Shown here in pieces: positions 35,657-44,569 of a DNA stretch of 64,000 nt. The notes under the pieces are model-generated. The model worked only from the letters and a program-made list of their open reading frames with translations, made no database searches and had not been told where the DNA came from. Every line of letters begins with the position of its first letter. The first letter of the stretch is position 1. This stretch comes from Pontibaca methylaminivorans (GTDB taxonomy: Bacteria; Pseudomonadota; Alphaproteobacteria; Rhodobacterales; Rhodobacteraceae), in NCBI RefSeq assembly GCF_900156525.1, contig NZ_FTPS01000001.1:186001-250000 (forward strand). Reading direction: 5' to 3'. Made by a program: the position numbers and the translations under genes.

Positions 35657-36708
35657 GTCTGTTGAAGCCCGGATTGAGGTGCGAGACGCCGAGCCGCGGC
35701 GAAGGAAACGAGCCTTCGGTTCCTTTCGTCCCAGAGTGCGAGGCGGGCACAACGTAGACTTTCCCGAAATGTCACGCGTGCCGCATCTGCCGCGCTTTTG
35801 TGATCGCGCAGGACCTCGGGCAAACGGTAGAACGGGATCCGGCTGGCCAGATGATGGATGTGATGCACGCCGATATTCGCCGTGATCCACCTCAGAACCG
35901 GTGGCAGGTCGTAATGCGAAGACCCGTGAAAAGCGGCGTCCTGCACAGACCACTCGGCGTTTCTGTTCCAGGACGTCTCCTCGAACTGATGCTGCACATA
36001 GAACAGCCACATGCCGGCCGAGGCAGCCAGCAGCATCATTGGAAGGTAGACGAAAAGCAGCACTGACACGCCGCCGAGCAGATAGAGCGATGTAAGCATG
36101 GCGGCGATTGCCGCATTGGTGCCAAGCGCGCTGACCCAGGGGCGCCAGCCGGATCGCATGAGGCCCACCGGAAGGCGATTCTGGAGGAAGAATATGTAGA
36201 ACGGGATCATCCCGAACAGGATCGCCGGGTTCCGGAGCAGTCGATATAACCCGCGCTGGAGAGGCGGTTTCGCGCGGTATTCGGCGACCGTCAGGGTCGG
36301 GATGTCACCGGTGCCGCGGCGGTCGAGATTCCCGGTCGTGGCGTGATGAATAGCATGTGTCCGGCGCCACACAGCGTAGGGAGTCAGCGTCAGAACGCCG
36401 ATGATGCGGCCAACCCTGTCGTTCCACTTCCGGCTGGGAAAGAAAGACCCGTGACCACAGTCATGCTGGATCATGAAAAGACGTACGACGAAGGCTGCAT
36501 TTGCCAATGACAGCAGGACAGAGAGCCATGGACTGAGGGACAATGCCGCCCAGGAGAGCGCAAAGAGCGCCGCAAAGGGCCAGGCCGTAACGGCGAGTTC
36601 AAAGCAGCTGCGCGTCAGGATCGGTGTACGATAGGTGACGAGTCGACGCGTCCAGCCAGCCGCTGCATCCTGAGATGCAGACGGCGGAGGCTTGGGGACC
36701 TGTTTCAT
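35653..36708 (-). CDS. Membrane fatty-acid desaturase
   Basis: A 351-residue integral membrane di-iron enzyme. Three His clusters are present: HDCGH (in MIQHDCGHGSFF), HAIHH (in RRTHAIHHATTG) and HHIHH (in GVHHIHHLASRIPFYRLP), the signature of acyl-lipid desaturases of the delta-12/omega-3 type. Four or more hydrophobic segments surround them. It introduces double bonds in membrane lipids; regiospecificity cannot be told. The HNxxDRRGTGDIPTLT string (NLDRRGTGDIPTLTV) is also typical. It lies next to a cold-shock gene in the same orientation. Confidence 0.9.
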   Translation of the reverse strand: MKQVPKPPPSASQDAAAGWTRRLVTYRTPILTRSCFELAVTAWPFAALFALSWAALSLSPWLSVLLSLANAAFVVRLFMIQHDCGHGSFFPSRKWNDRVGRIIGVLTLTPYAVWRRTHAIHHATTGNLDRRGTGDIPTLTVAEYRAKPPLQRGLYRLLRNPAILFGMIPFYIFFLQNRLPVGLMRSGWRPWVSALGTNAAIAAMLTSLYLLGGVSVLLFVYLPMMLLAASAGMWLFYVQHQFEETSWNRNAEWSVQDAAFHGSSHYDLPPVLRWITANIGVHHIHHLASRIPFYRLPEVLRDHKSAADAARVTFRESLRCARLALWDERNRRLVSFAAARRLAPQSGLQQT

Positions 36709-36756
36709 GTGCGAAGGAATGCGACGGGAATTGAAGGGTCCATCGCTATATCCAAA

Positions 36757-36963
36757 TCAGGCAAGCGCGAGATTGGTTGCGCTTTCGCGACCGTCGCGGC
36801 CTGTCTCGACATCAAAGGTAACCTTCTGGGCATCGGCAAGGCCGGTAAGGCCGGCGCGCTCGACGGCAGAGATGTGGACAAAGACGTCCTTGCCGCCCGT
36901 TTCGGTTTCGATAAAGCCGAAGCCTTTGGAATTATTGAAAAACTTCACGGTGCCATTGGCCAT
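36757..36963 (-). CDS. cspA: Cold-shock protein, CspA family
   Basis: A 68-residue OB-fold RNA chaperone: MANGTVKFFNNSKGFGFIET with RNP1 (KGFGFI) and KDVFVHISAVERAGL with RNP2 (VFVHI). The C-terminal VTFDVETGRDGRESA is standard. It should melt RNA structures at low temperature or in stationary phase. AGGAGATCACGGAA precedes the ATG. It is 48 bases upstream of the desaturase in the same direction, so co-transcription is possible; a cspA leader of about 100 bases lies upstream. Confidence 0.95.
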   Translation of the reverse strand: MANGTVKFFNNSKGFGFIETETGGKDVFVHISAVERAGLTGLADAQKVTFDVETGRDGRESATNLALA

Positions 36964-37301
36964 TTCCGTGATCTCCTGTTCAAGATGCTGCCCGCAGAAT
37001 GCGGCAGCCCGGCAAAGTCAGACTGAATCGATCAACTGAGAGCCGGATGAACGGAAGCAGTGGTTCGAAGAGAACAACCTAAGCTCAACACATATGGACT
37101 GCCCGAGCGTGATGTACAAGGGGATGAGCACGAGATGCGGTGAAAGCGCTTGCTGGTGCCCGCCGATACCTCGGGCCGGGGAAGATACTCGCAGTTGTGC
37201 ATGACCTAACGTCATCCTGACCAGGGCCCGGAAAGGCATCGACATCCTCTTGGAATACGCCATGCACCACCCATATACCATCTATAAAGATGGAGTATGC
37301 C
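36964..37301. other. 338-base divergent region between cspA and the copG-like gene
   Basis: No gene seen. It must hold the promoter and 5' leader of cspA (minus) and the promoter of the CopG-like gene (plus). The sequence near 37,262-37,294 (CACCCATATACCATCTATAAAG with TATAAA) has a -10-like TCTATA, and the imperfect symmetry ATATACCATCTATA may be an operator for the ribbon-helix-helix protein. Confidence 0.4.
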
Positions 37302-37721
37302 ATGGCAGCCAACGTTACCCGAATACGCGACCGATTGCCCGTCAATGAAAAGATTACCCTGAACCTGGGCTTTGTCGATCTGGGGCGCATCGACCTTCTG
37401 GTGCAGGAGGGGTTCTATTCCAACCGTAGCGATTTCATCCGCACAGCAATCCGCAATCAACTGGGCGTCCATGATAAAGCAGTCGCAAAGACGATTGAGC
37501 ATCACACCATGGATCTGGGACTGCGGGAATATTCGCGTGACGAGCTGGAGACTGCACGCGCGGCAGGGGAGCTGCTGCATATCAAGGTTGTCGGCCTGGT
37601 CCGCATTGCAAAAGATGTGACGCCTGCGCTGGCGCTGGAGACGATCGGCTCGATCACAATACTCGGCGCGCTTCAGGCCAGCGAGGCTGTCCGCACCGCT
37701 CTTGCAGCACGTATCAGATAA
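37302..37721 (+). CDS. CopG/ribbon-helix-helix-type regulator
   Basis: A 139-residue protein whose N-terminal strand and helices (ITLNLGFVDLGRIDLLVQEG, FYSNRSDFIRTAIRNQLG) match the ribbon-helix-helix fold. The C-terminal part (LLHIKVVGLVRIAKDVTPAL) is a distinct small domain. GGAG lies six bases before the ATG at 37,302. It precedes a PHB-depolymerase-type gene by 27 bases, an arrangement seen repeatedly in alphaproteobacteria, so it likely regulates that gene and itself. Confidence 0.8.
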   Translation: MAANVTRIRDRLPVNEKITLNLGFVDLGRIDLLVQEGFYSNRSDFIRTAIRNQLGVHDKAVAKTIEHHTMDLGLREYSRDELETARAAGELLHIKVVGLVRIAKDVTPALALETIGSITILGALQASEAVRTALAARIR

Positions 37722-37748
37722 CAACCCACTTCATACAAGGCACATGAC

Positions 37749-38837
37749 ATGAAAGTCTTCGATGCCGACGCCCTGCGCCGGAAAATAGGCGGCGCGGGCG
37801 CGGGCCCGTCATACTCCGCAAATTTGGTACGCGATACCTTGGCAAGGCATGGCCTGATGCCAGGGCATGCTGAAGCGGCGGGCCGCATGGCGCAGCCCGG
37901 CGCAGTGCCAGCGGGCCTGCTCGCCGGGCTGAACATTCCCTTTCCTGGCGCACCTCAGGTCAGCCCAGCTCCAGCCTGCCCGGAAGGCGCAAGCTTTGAC
38001 AGCCGGACCTTCGTCTGCGCCGAGGGTCGCCGCACCTATCTCACTTATGTTCCAGCGTCGCTCGCCGATCAGCCCGCCGGGATCGTGGTCATGCTTCATG
38101 GCTGTACCCAGACCGCTGCTGATTTTGCCACCGGCACTGCGATGAACATCCTGGCTGAACGCGACGGATTTATCGTGGTCTATCCCGAGCAGGAGCGTGG
38201 CGCGAATGCACAGACCTGCTGGAACTGGTTTGCGCCCGCGGATCAGCAGCGGGATCATGGCGAGCCCGCAATCCTTGCAGGTATCACGCGCCATGTGATG
38301 AAGGAACATACCGTAGGACCAGAGCGCACCTTCATCGCCGGACTCTCTGCCGGCGCCGCTATGGCCCTTATCATGGTCCAGGCTTATCCTGACATTTTCG
38401 CAGCTGCAGGCCTGCATTCGGGGCTGCCCTATGGTGCGGGCCATAACGTGCCGTCGGCATTCGCCGCAATGAGCGGCCAAGCCAATGGAGCCCGGGCGCC
38501 GCTGCCGGCAGGCGAGACAGTGCGTCTGATCGTCTTTCACGGCAATGCGGACCACACTGTCCACCCCTCGAACGGGGCGCAAATCATGCAACAAGCTCTG
38601 GCCGCGGTGCCGAAGGGGACCGCAATCATCGACACGACCGGCACGCGAGCAGGGCGGGACTTCGACTGTCAGATCGCGACAACGCCAGAAGGTCTGATCC
38701 TGCTCGAAAGCTGGGTCGTCGATGGGCTTGGCCATGCGTGGTCAGGTGGAGATAGCCGGGGCTCATATACTGATGCACAAGGACCGGCAGCCAGCGATGA
38801 AATGGTGCGGTTCTTTTTCGCGACTGGCCCGGGCTGA
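37749..38837 (+). CDS. PHB-depolymerase-family esterase
   Basis: A 362-residue alpha/beta hydrolase of the PHB depolymerase/Esterase_phb family. Motifs are VVMLHGCTQTAADFATGT (oxyanion), FIAGLSAGAAMALIMV (nucleophile Ser), VFHGNADHTVHPSNG (Asp) and VDGLGHAWSGGD (His). No signal peptide is present, so it would act inside the cell, probably on short polyhydroxyalkanoate or other esters. The first 75 residues are a non-conserved Ala/Gly/Pro segment. It is coupled with the regulator upstream. Confidence 0.88.
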   Translation: MKVFDADALRRKIGGAGAGPSYSANLVRDTLARHGLMPGHAEAAGRMAQPGAVPAGLLAGLNIPFPGAPQVSPAPACPEGASFDSRTFVCAEGRRTYLTYVPASLADQPAGIVVMLHGCTQTAADFATGTAMNILAERDGFIVVYPEQERGANAQTCWNWFAPADQQRDHGEPAILAGITRHVMKEHTVGPERTFIAGLSAGAAMALIMVQAYPDIFAAAGLHSGLPYGAGHNVPSAFAAMSGQANGARAPLPAGETVRLIVFHGNADHTVHPSNGAQIMQQALAAVPKGTAIIDTTGTRAGRDFDCQIATTPEGLILLESWVVDGLGHAWSGGDSRGSYTDAQGPAASDEMVRFFFATGPG

Positions 38838-38888
38838 GCAACATTGCGGCTGTCTGCCCGCGATGTGCTCATTTCGCTCATGACCGTA

Positions 38889-39078
38889 CTATGAATGAGC
38901 ATTTAAAATGTGACACAGTCTGGCGCTCCTGTGGATGAACGATGCGAGATTTTGGGTGATGCCGGCAAAGAGGACGTTTTTCGCCGTCAGCACGGTCGCC
39001 GCTCCCCCCTTTATGGATGGCCCACCCCTCCCGCCGACACCGGTGTAGGGTGTCGGTGTTCAAAGGAGGATGGAGCGA
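38889..39078 (+). ncRNA. Possible IS110 non-coding (bridge RNA) region
   Basis: The space between the esterase gene and the IS110 transposase ATG contains an 8-bp stem CCGACACC/GGTGTCGG (about 39,034-39,057) and no gene. IS110-family elements make a bridge RNA from the non-coding end upstream of the transposase, so this is the expected place. No specific guide loops could be assigned. Confidence 0.3.
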
Positions 39079-39081
39079 ACC

Positions 39082-39616
39082 ATGAGCATAGTGATCCTTG
39101 GCATCGACCTGGGCAAGAACAGCTGCAGCATAGTCGGCCTCGACGCAAACGGTGTGGTGATTGTGCGGCGGCGGATGTGACGCGACGGGGTGATCGCGTT
39201 TGCCGCAAAGCTGAGGCCATGCACGATGGCGATGGAAGCGTGCTGCGGCGCCCATCACATGGGCCGGTTGCTGGCGGAAGTGGGGCACGAGGTACGGTTG
39301 ATGTCGCCGGAGTATGTGCGGCCCTACATCAAGGCGCAGAAGAACGATGACCGCGATGCCGGGGCGATCGCAGAGGTGACGACCCGACCCACCATGCGCT
39401 TCGTCGAGCTCAAGAGCGAGGAGCAACTCGACTTCCAGACGCTGTATCGGGTGCGCGACCGCTTGGTCGGCGATCGCACCTCCCTGACCAACCAGATTAG
39501 GAGCCTTCTGCCGGAGCGGGGTCACATCGTGGCGCAGGGCCATGCCCGGTTGCGCGTCGCACTCGGCGAACTGCTGGATTGCGGCGCCGGCTGGCTGAGT
39601 CCGCGCATGGCGTTCC
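39082..39616 (+). pseudogene. IS110-family transposase, broken copy 2 (5' part)
   Basis: MSIVILGIDLGKNSCSIVGL starts a DEDD transposase with Asp in GIDLGK. There is an in-frame TGA at 39,178-39,180 after VRRRM, then CRDGVIAFAAKLRP-type sequence, MEACCGAHHMGRLLAEVGHEVRL, YIKAQKNDDRDAGAIAE and so on up to the IS3 insertion at 39,617. Not functional. It is a different lineage from copy 1 (PEYVRPYIKAQKND against AAYVKPFVKRQKND). Confidence 0.85.
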
Positions 39617-39678
39617 TGAAGTGGTCCCACCTTATCGGACAGTTTTGCAGCTGCACTAAGGTGTATCGGGTTTAGGAT

Positions 39679-40533
39679 TCATGCTGCTTTGTGCTTTTCC
39701 AGATCGGCCCAATATGCTTCGTCCGGCGTTTGCCGATCAAGCGCAGAATGGGGCCGCTCGGTGTTGTAGAATGCCATCCAGTTCTTGACGACCCTCCGGG
39801 CCTGGAAGCCGTCGGTAATCTCTTCGAGATAGATCGCCTCCTGCTTTAGGCTTCGCCACAGCCGCTCGATGAAGATGTTGTCGAGGTAACGGCCCCGTCC
39901 ATCCATTGAGATGCGCACGCCTGCCTCGGTCAGCGTGGTGATCCAGGCCGATCCCGTGAACTGGCTGCCTTGATCCGTATTCATGATCTCGGGCGGGCCG
40001 TATTTGGCGATGGCCTCGGTCAGCGCATCGACGCAGAAGTCGGCGTGCATCGTGTTGCTGAGCCGCCAGCTCAGGACCTTGCGCGAGGCCCAATCCATGA
40101 TCGCCACGAGGTAGAGGAACCCATTGCGCACCGGTACGAAGGTGATGTCAGCGCACCAGACCTGGTTGGGCCGGTCTATTTGCATCTTTCTCAACAAATA
40201 CGGGAAGACCGGATGCTGCGGGTGCGGCTGACTGGTTCTGGGACGTTTGTAGATTGCCTCCAGCCCCATCCGCGTCATCAATCGCCTGACACGATGACGG
40301 CCTACGACAACGCCCTCCCGGCGCAGATAGGCCGCGATCTGGCGGCTGCCGAAGAACGGATACTTGGTGAACACTCGGTCGATCTCTTTCATCATCGCCA
40401 ACGTGTCCGCGTCGATCCCGACCGGCGCGTAGTAGAACGCGGATCGGCTGAGCCGCACCAGCTTGCACTGCTGGCTGATACTGAGCTGCGGGTGGTCCCG
40501 TTTGATCATCGCGCGTTTCTTCTCCGGGCTCAC
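39679..40533 (-). CDS. IS3-family transposase OrfB
   Basis: A 284-residue DDE transposase: N-terminal HTH_21-like region (SISQQCKLVRLSRSAFYYAP), then the rve core with Asp in NQVWCADITFVPVRNGF, Asp in IMNTDQGSQFTGS and Glu in IFIERLWRSLKQEAI. The end YNTERPHSALDRQTPDEAYW is typical. OrfB can be made alone or as an OrfAB fusion by frameshifting near the four-base overlap with OrfA. Confidence 0.93.
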   Translation of the reverse strand: MSPEKKRAMIKRDHPQLSISQQCKLVRLSRSAFYYAPVGIDADTLAMMKEIDRVFTKYPFFGSRQIAAYLRREGVVVGRHRVRRLMTRMGLEAIYKRPRTSQPHPQHPVFPYLLRKMQIDRPNQVWCADITFVPVRNGFLYLVAIMDWASRKVLSWRLSNTMHADFCVDALTEAIAKYGPPEIMNTDQGSQFTGSAWITTLTEAGVRISMDGRGRYLDNIFIERLWRSLKQEAIYLEEITDGFQARRVVKNWMAFYNTERPHSALDRQTPDEAYWADLEKHKAA

Positions 40534-40808
40534 CGCTTCAGCCCTTCGGACAAAAAATCGTTCTCGACGGCCAGCCTCCCGATCTTGGCGTGCAATTCCT
40601 TGATCTCGGCCTCGGTTGGCCCGTCTGGCTTGCCGCCACGGGCAAACACATCAGCCATCCCCTCGACCGCTTGGCGTTTCCATGTGCTGACCTGGTCCGG
40701 ATGTACCTGGTGCTTCGCCGCGATCTCCTGGATCGTCTTGTCGCCACGCAGCGCTTCCAGCGCCACCTTCGCCTTAAACTGGTCTGTGAACTTCCGGCGT
40801 TTCGCCAT
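40530..40808 (-). CDS. IS3-family OrfA
   Basis: A 92-residue protein: MAKRRKFTDQFKAKVALEAL, RGDKTIQEIAAKHQVHPDQV, STWKRQAVEGM, an HTH_Tnp_1-type DNA-binding domain, followed by a leucine-zipper-like segment (IKELHAKIGRLAVENDFL) that mediates OrfA/OrfAB pairing. Complete. Confidence 0.93.
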   Translation of the reverse strand: MAKRRKFTDQFKAKVALEALRGDKTIQEIAAKHQVHPDQVSTWKRQAVEGMADVFARGGKPDGPTEAEIKELHAKIGRLAVENDFLSEGLKR

Positions 40809-40874
40809 TCTCGTATCCCTTCAAAGGTTTGGGATACACCTTAGCCGGCTGTCCAGTTTTCTGGGACCACTTCA

Positions 40875-41300
40875 GCCTGCTGGGAAATATGCGGACGCGT
40901 GGGGAGGAACTGGATCGTTGCGTCGCCGCCTTTGACGCTGAGTTCACAGCCATGGCCCGGCCCGACGACCGGGCGCGCCGACTGACAAGCATTCCCGGTA
41001 TCGGCGCGCTGAACGCCACCGCACTGGTGGCCGCAGTCAGCGCCGCGACGACTTTCGACAAGGGGCGCGACCTCGCAGCCTGGTTGGGTCTCGTGCCCCG
41101 CTAGGCTACTACCGGGGGGGGGAGGCCGAAACTCCTGGGGATCACGAAGCGTGGAAGCCGGTATCTTCGCAAGATGCTGATCCAAGGTGCGCCATCGGCC
41201 ATGCCGTCGCTGGCCAAGAGCGACACGGCAGTTGGAGCCTGGCTGCGTGGACTTCTCGCCCGCGCGCACCCCAATGCCGCCGTCGTCGCTTTATGCAGTC
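40875..41300 (+). pseudogene. IS110-family transposase, broken copy 2 (3' part)
   Basis: After the IS3 element the reading continues SLLGNMRTRGEELDRCVAAF, RRLTSIPGIGALNATALVAA, which is the Transposase_20 (helix-hairpin-helix) domain, then a frame disruption at about 41,103 in a run of nine G, then KLLGITKRGSRYLRKMLIQG-type sequence with further damage. With the 5' part it makes one IS110 relic split by IS3. Confidence 0.8.
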
Positions 41301-41707
41301 GCCGACCAAATCATGACGAAGGCGAACCTGCCGGCTTCTTACATGACACTGCCTACGGCCGGGAGTGGCGACCTCATCACGACACGCTTTCGATGCACAT
41401 CCCGCACACTTCCATATCATGGACCTGCGCGGCGCAACGATCGACCACGCGCAGCGGTCCTGCATGAACCAGCATATCTTGCGTAATCTCGACGCCGCTG
41501 TGTATCGTCGCTGGCGCCAGTCGCTTAAAAGACATGCGACGATTAATGGAAATTGCGATGCTCGGAGAGGCGGAGAGGCCACCTTGCTTAATGTTCGGGT
41601 CCGGTGATGTCCCGCCAGACAATCGCCGCATTGTGGGCTGATTTGCGGGCTGATCAGGTGCCGTTTCGCTTAAGCTCCTGAAATCACGGGGTATCCTGGA
41701 GTATAAT
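41301..41707. other. Island right end without genes
   Basis: About 400 bases between the IS110 relic and tRNA-Phe contain no convincing ORF. The sequence becomes AT-richer near 41,500-41,700. This would be the former attP arm of the island next to the tRNA 3' end. Confidence 0.4.
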
Positions 41708-41782
41708 GGTGCCCGGGGGCGGAATCGAACCACCGACACGAGGATTTTCAATCCACTGCTCTACCCCTGAGCTACCCGGGCA
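41708..41782 (-). tRNA. tRNA-Phe(GAA), integration site of the island
   Basis: The minus strand gives a full cloverleaf: GCCCGGG acceptor, D-arm GTAGCTCAGGGGTAGAGC, anticodon loop TTGAAAA (GAA), T-arm GGTTCGATTC, acceptor CCCGGGC, A and encoded CCA. The last 14 bases recur at 28,482. The tRNA is restored by the island end, so it should be functional. Confidence 0.95.
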
Positions 41783-41852
41783 CGGGAAGGGCCGTTCGGC
41801 CGCTTGGGTGCCGGCGTTCTAGGCGAGGGCCGGAGCGGTGTCCAGTGCGTTT

Positions 41853-42059
41853 TTACCGCAGGTGGCCGTCACTTGCCCGGGGCGGCGCGGGGCCCTCGTC
41901 GTCTTCGTCCGGCCGGATTTCCGCCGCCGCCTCGGCGGGCTCTCCCGCGATCGCGTAGCCGCCGCGCAGCCAGCGGTGCAGATCCAGATCGGCACAGCGG
42001 CGCGAACAGAACGGGCGCCAGCGTTCTTCTGTCGGGGCGTGGCAGATCGGGCAGGACAT
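41853..42059 (-). CDS. yacG: DNA gyrase inhibitor YacG (zinc-binding)
   Basis: A 68-residue protein: MSCPICHAP with CxxC, FCSRRCADLDLHRWL with CxxxC, giving the treble-clef zinc site of YacG, followed by an acidic Pro/Glu tail. In E. coli YacG binds GyrB and blocks gyrase DNA binding. It follows the RNase E/G gene by 13 bases in the conserved Rhodobacterales cluster. Confidence 0.9.
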   Translation of the reverse strand: MSCPICHAPTEERWRPFCSRRCADLDLHRWLRGGYAIAGEPAEAAAEIRPDEDDEGPAPPRASDGHLR

Positions 42060-42072
42060 GGGCGGCCTTCGG

Positions 42073-43092
42073 TCAGGTTGGAATGTCATGGAGCGGCTGG
42101 CGGCCGCGCTTGCGCTGGAGTTCATAATGTCCAAGCGGGGTCCAGCCGACAAGAGCGGTCTGTTCGCCATCATCGCGGAATGCGGCGCGCAGGGCGTTTT
42201 CGAAAGCGGCCCGGTCGCGGCGCGGCATCGGCGCCGGGTCGATCACGATCTGCCCGCCAAGGCCGCGCAGCCGCAACGCGCGGGGAAGGGCGCGGGCGCA
42301 GGCGATATTGGCCTTGAGCCCCGCCGCGGGCGAAAAATCGCCACCGGTGTTCACGTCCACGGCCACCAGCGCCCGCGTCGGTTCGATGAAGATCGCGCCG
42401 CCGCCGGCCAGCGCCTCGCGCGGCGAGCGCAGCGCCGCGAGCGCATCGTTCACGCCGTGACGCTCGAACGCGCCGGGGCGGTCGTCGGTCTCGGCACGAT
42501 CCCATTCGCGGGCTGCGAGCGCGTGGGGGCCGGGGGCCGCGACAAGGCACGCGGGCTGTGCGGGACGCGCGGTCAGCACGGCTTCGGCCAGCGCGAGCAA
42601 CTCGCCGATTTCGGCGGCAATCACCCCCTCCACCGCGCCGGCGGCCGCGGAGCGCAGGATCAGCCCATGGGCCACACCCGCCATCGCCGCCGTGGCGATG
42701 TCGCGCAGGCGGGCCCGTTTATCGGCATCCGTGATCCGGCGCGACAGGCTGATGCCCGGTGCGCCGGGAGTAAGGATCGCGTGGCGCCCCTTGAACCGCA
42801 GCCGCGTCGTGACCGGAAAGGCCTTGCCCGGTTCGGCATGGGCGCTCACCTGCACGGTCAGGGCCTGGCCTGCGGTCATGCCCTTCGCATCGCGCAGATA
42901 GGCCGCCCCGTCGCTGGTGGCGAGAAAGGCTCCGTGTCCGCCCGGCCCGACCCGTTCGACCCGCGCGTGATGGATCGCCTCGGGCGCGGGGCCATCGGTG
43001 GCGATGAGGATGTCGTCAAGCTGCCCGTTGCGGATCAGCGCCGCCGCCTCGCGCCCGTTGATCCTGTCCAGCGCGATCAGCCGCCCCGTCAC
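42073..43092 (-). CDS. Ribonuclease E/G family protein (short form)
   Basis: A 339-residue protein from a GTG that overlaps the maf stop (GTGA). An N-terminal S1-like segment ([20 protein letters not shown]) is followed by the catalytic core with [20 protein letters not shown] (metal-binding Asp of DVN) and [20 protein letters not shown]. It is much shorter than RNase E and lacks the zinc-link and scaffold. In Rhodobacteraceae this short protein sits between maf and yacG and probably acts in rRNA or mRNA processing. Confidence 0.85.
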   Translation of the reverse strand: MTGRLIALDRINGREAAALIRNGQLDDILIATDGPAPEAIHHARVERVGPGGHGAFLATSDGAAYLRDAKGMTAGQALTVQVSAHAEPGKAFPVTTRLRFKGRHAILTPGAPGISLSRRITDADKRARLRDIATAAMAGVAHGLILRSAAAGAVEGVIAAEIGELLALAEAVLTARPAQPACLVAAPGPHALAAREWDRAETDDRPGAFERHGVNDALAALRSPREALAGGGAIFIEPTRALVAVDVNTGGDFSPAAGLKANIACARALPRALRLRGLGGQIVIDPAPMPRRDRAAFENALRAAFRDDGEQTALVGWTPLGHYELQRKRGRQPLHDIPT

Positions 43093-43667
43093 GATCCGGG
43101 CGCCAGCAGCGGATGGCCCGCGGCCTGCAGCAGCGCCGCCGTCTCGGCCAGCGGCAGGCCGATCACGGCGCTGCAGGAACCGCTCATCCACGGAATGAAG
43201 GCCGCCGCCCGCCCCTGGATCGCATAGCCCCCGGCCTTGCCGGCCCATTCGCCGCTGGCGAGATAGGCGCCGATCTCGGGTTCGGAGAGGCGCTTCATCC
43301 GCACGGTGCTCATGACCGTGCGCTGCCAGTTCCGCGGCCCCCGCCGCAGGGCAAGCGCGGTGATCACGCTGTGCCGCCGCCCGGAGAGCATGCGCAGGAA
43401 GCGGGCGGCCTCGTCCTGATCCGCGGGTTTGCCAAGGATGCGCCGCCCCATGGCGACGGTGGTATCGGCGCAAAGGATGATGTCATCCGGCGCCGCGGTG
43501 ATCGCGGCAAGCTTTTCCGCCGCCATCCGTTCGCAATAGGGACGTGGCAATTCGCGCGGATGCGGGGCCTCGTCGATTTCGGGAGGACGGATCGCATCGG
43601 GTGTGATGCCAAGCTGCGCCAGAAGGTCGAGCCGCCGCGCGCTCCCCGATCCGAGGATCAGCGCCAT
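43089..43667 (-). CDS. maf: Maf-family nucleotide pyrophosphatase
   Basis: A 192-residue protein starting [20 protein letters not shown], the conserved SxSxRR start of Maf. Further motifs are [33 protein letters not shown] and [16 protein letters not shown]. Maf enzymes hydrolyse dTTP, UTP and modified nucleotides and influence cell division. Overlaps the RNase gene by four bases. Confidence 0.93.
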   Translation of the reverse strand: MALILGSGSARRLDLLAQLGITPDAIRPPEIDEAPHPRELPRPYCERMAAEKLAAITAAPDDIILCADTTVAMGRRILGKPADQDEAARFLRMLSGRRHSVITALALRRGPRNWQRTVMSTVRMKRLSEPEIGAYLASGEWAGKAGGYAIQGRAAAFIPWMSGSCSAVIGLPLAETAALLQAAGHPLLAPGS

Positions 43668-43735
43668 CTGTCCGCTCCCGCGCCCTGACAGGGGCCGCGA
43701 TCAAAAGCCGCCTGGGGAACCGTCACCGGGCGGAA

Positions 43736-43954
43736 TTACTTGAAGCGGTAGTTGATCCGACCCTTGGTCAGATCATAGGGGGTCATTTCGACCTGCACCC
43801 GGTCGCCGGCAAGAACGCGGATCCGGTTCTTGCGCATCTTTCCTGCCGTATGTGCGATGATTTCATGGCCGTTTTCAAGCTCGACCCGAAACGTCGCATT
43901 GGGCAGGAGTTCTTTCACGACGCCGGGGAATTCGAGCGTGTCTTCCTTGGCCAT
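43736..43954 (-). CDS. infA: Translation initiation factor IF-1
   Basis: A 72-residue OB-fold protein: [39 protein letters not shown] and the end [13 protein letters not shown] are those of bacterial IF-1. It binds the ribosomal A site during initiation. The GGAGATGGAGACAAC upstream gives a strong ribosome-binding site. The gene is located in its usual place upstream of maf. Confidence 0.98.
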   Translation of the reverse strand: MAKEDTLEFPGVVKELLPNATFRVELENGHEIIAHTAGKMRKNRIRVLAGDRVQVEMTPYDLTKGRINYRFK

Positions 43955-44083
43955 GTTGTCTCCATCTCCAGCAGGGCGCCGATACCGCGCCCGCGCTTAA
44001 ATGGCCATAAATCACGCAATTTTCAAGAGCCAAATGCCGCGCCGCGGAATCCGGGCCATCGGTGCGGGAATCAGGGGGCATGA

Positions 44084-44569
44084 TCAGTGCGGGGAAGAGC
44101 GACGGGCCCGGCCGGAACCGATCGGCTCGCCCCAGCGGGCCTTGAGATGGGCGATGATCTGGTCGCGCGCCTGACGATAGTGCACGAGCTTTTCCTCGCG
44201 CGTCTCGCCCAGCCCGGTCGGGTCGAGGATCGGCCAGTAAACCACGTCGAGGTGATAAAACCGCGTCAGTTCGAGCGCATGGCGCTGGCTCGCCGGGGAG
44301 AGCGCGACAATAAGGTCGAAAGAGCCGAGGTTGTCGCCCCACTGCTCCATCAGGTCGAAGGAGCGCACCCGGTGGCGCGACAGTTCGACCCCGATCTCGG
44401 CGCAGACGGCGATGGCAAAGCCGTCGATCTCCATCTCGCTGTTGACCCCGGCCGATTGCACATAGGCGTCGCTTCCGTAGAATTTCTTCATGATGCCTTC
44501 GGCCATGGGCGAGCGCACGGCGTTGTGATCGCAACAGAACAGCACCGACTGGGGAAGCGGCTCGGCCAT
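44084..44569 (-). CDS. Low-molecular-weight phosphatase family protein
   Basis: A 161-residue protein with the phosphate loop CCDHNAVRSP (Cys-x5-Arg-Ser) near residue 12 and the downstream ILDPTGLGE carrying the general-acid Asp. This places it in the LMW protein-tyrosine phosphatase/arsenate-reductase superfamily. Members in this cluster are annotated as phosphatases without a known substrate. It begins directly at the end of the UPF0262 gene, so the two are co-transcribed. Confidence 0.85.
   Translation of the reverse strand: MAEPLPQSVLFCCDHNAVRSPMAEGIMKKFYGSDAYVQSAGVNSEMEIDGFAIAVCAEIGVELSRHRVRSFDLMEQWGDNLGSFDLIVALSPASQRHALELTRFYHLDVVYWPILDPTGLGETREEKLVHYRQARDQIIAHLKARWGEPIGSGRARRSSPH

Larger units (their letters stand above)
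39617..40874 (-). mobile_element. IS3-family insertion sequence, apparently intact
   Basis: A 1,258-bp element with inverted ends TGAAGTGGTCCCA (39,617) and TGGGACCACTTCA (ending 40,874). OrfA and OrfB overlap by four bases. It interrupts an IS110 transposase gene. A target-site duplication could not be identified from the flanks. Confidence 0.85.
28482..41721. mobile_element. Genomic island integrated at tRNA-Phe
   Basis: The island is bounded by the 14-bp tRNA-Phe repeat, begins with a tyrosine integrase, an AlpA-like regulator and a primase/Toprim-type gene, then carries fatty-acid genes, a cold-shock gene and an esterase between IS110 and IS3 remnants. The replication gene is truncated by an IS110 fragment, so the element is probably no longer able to replicate; excision by the intact integrase may still be possible. 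Confidence 0.8.
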
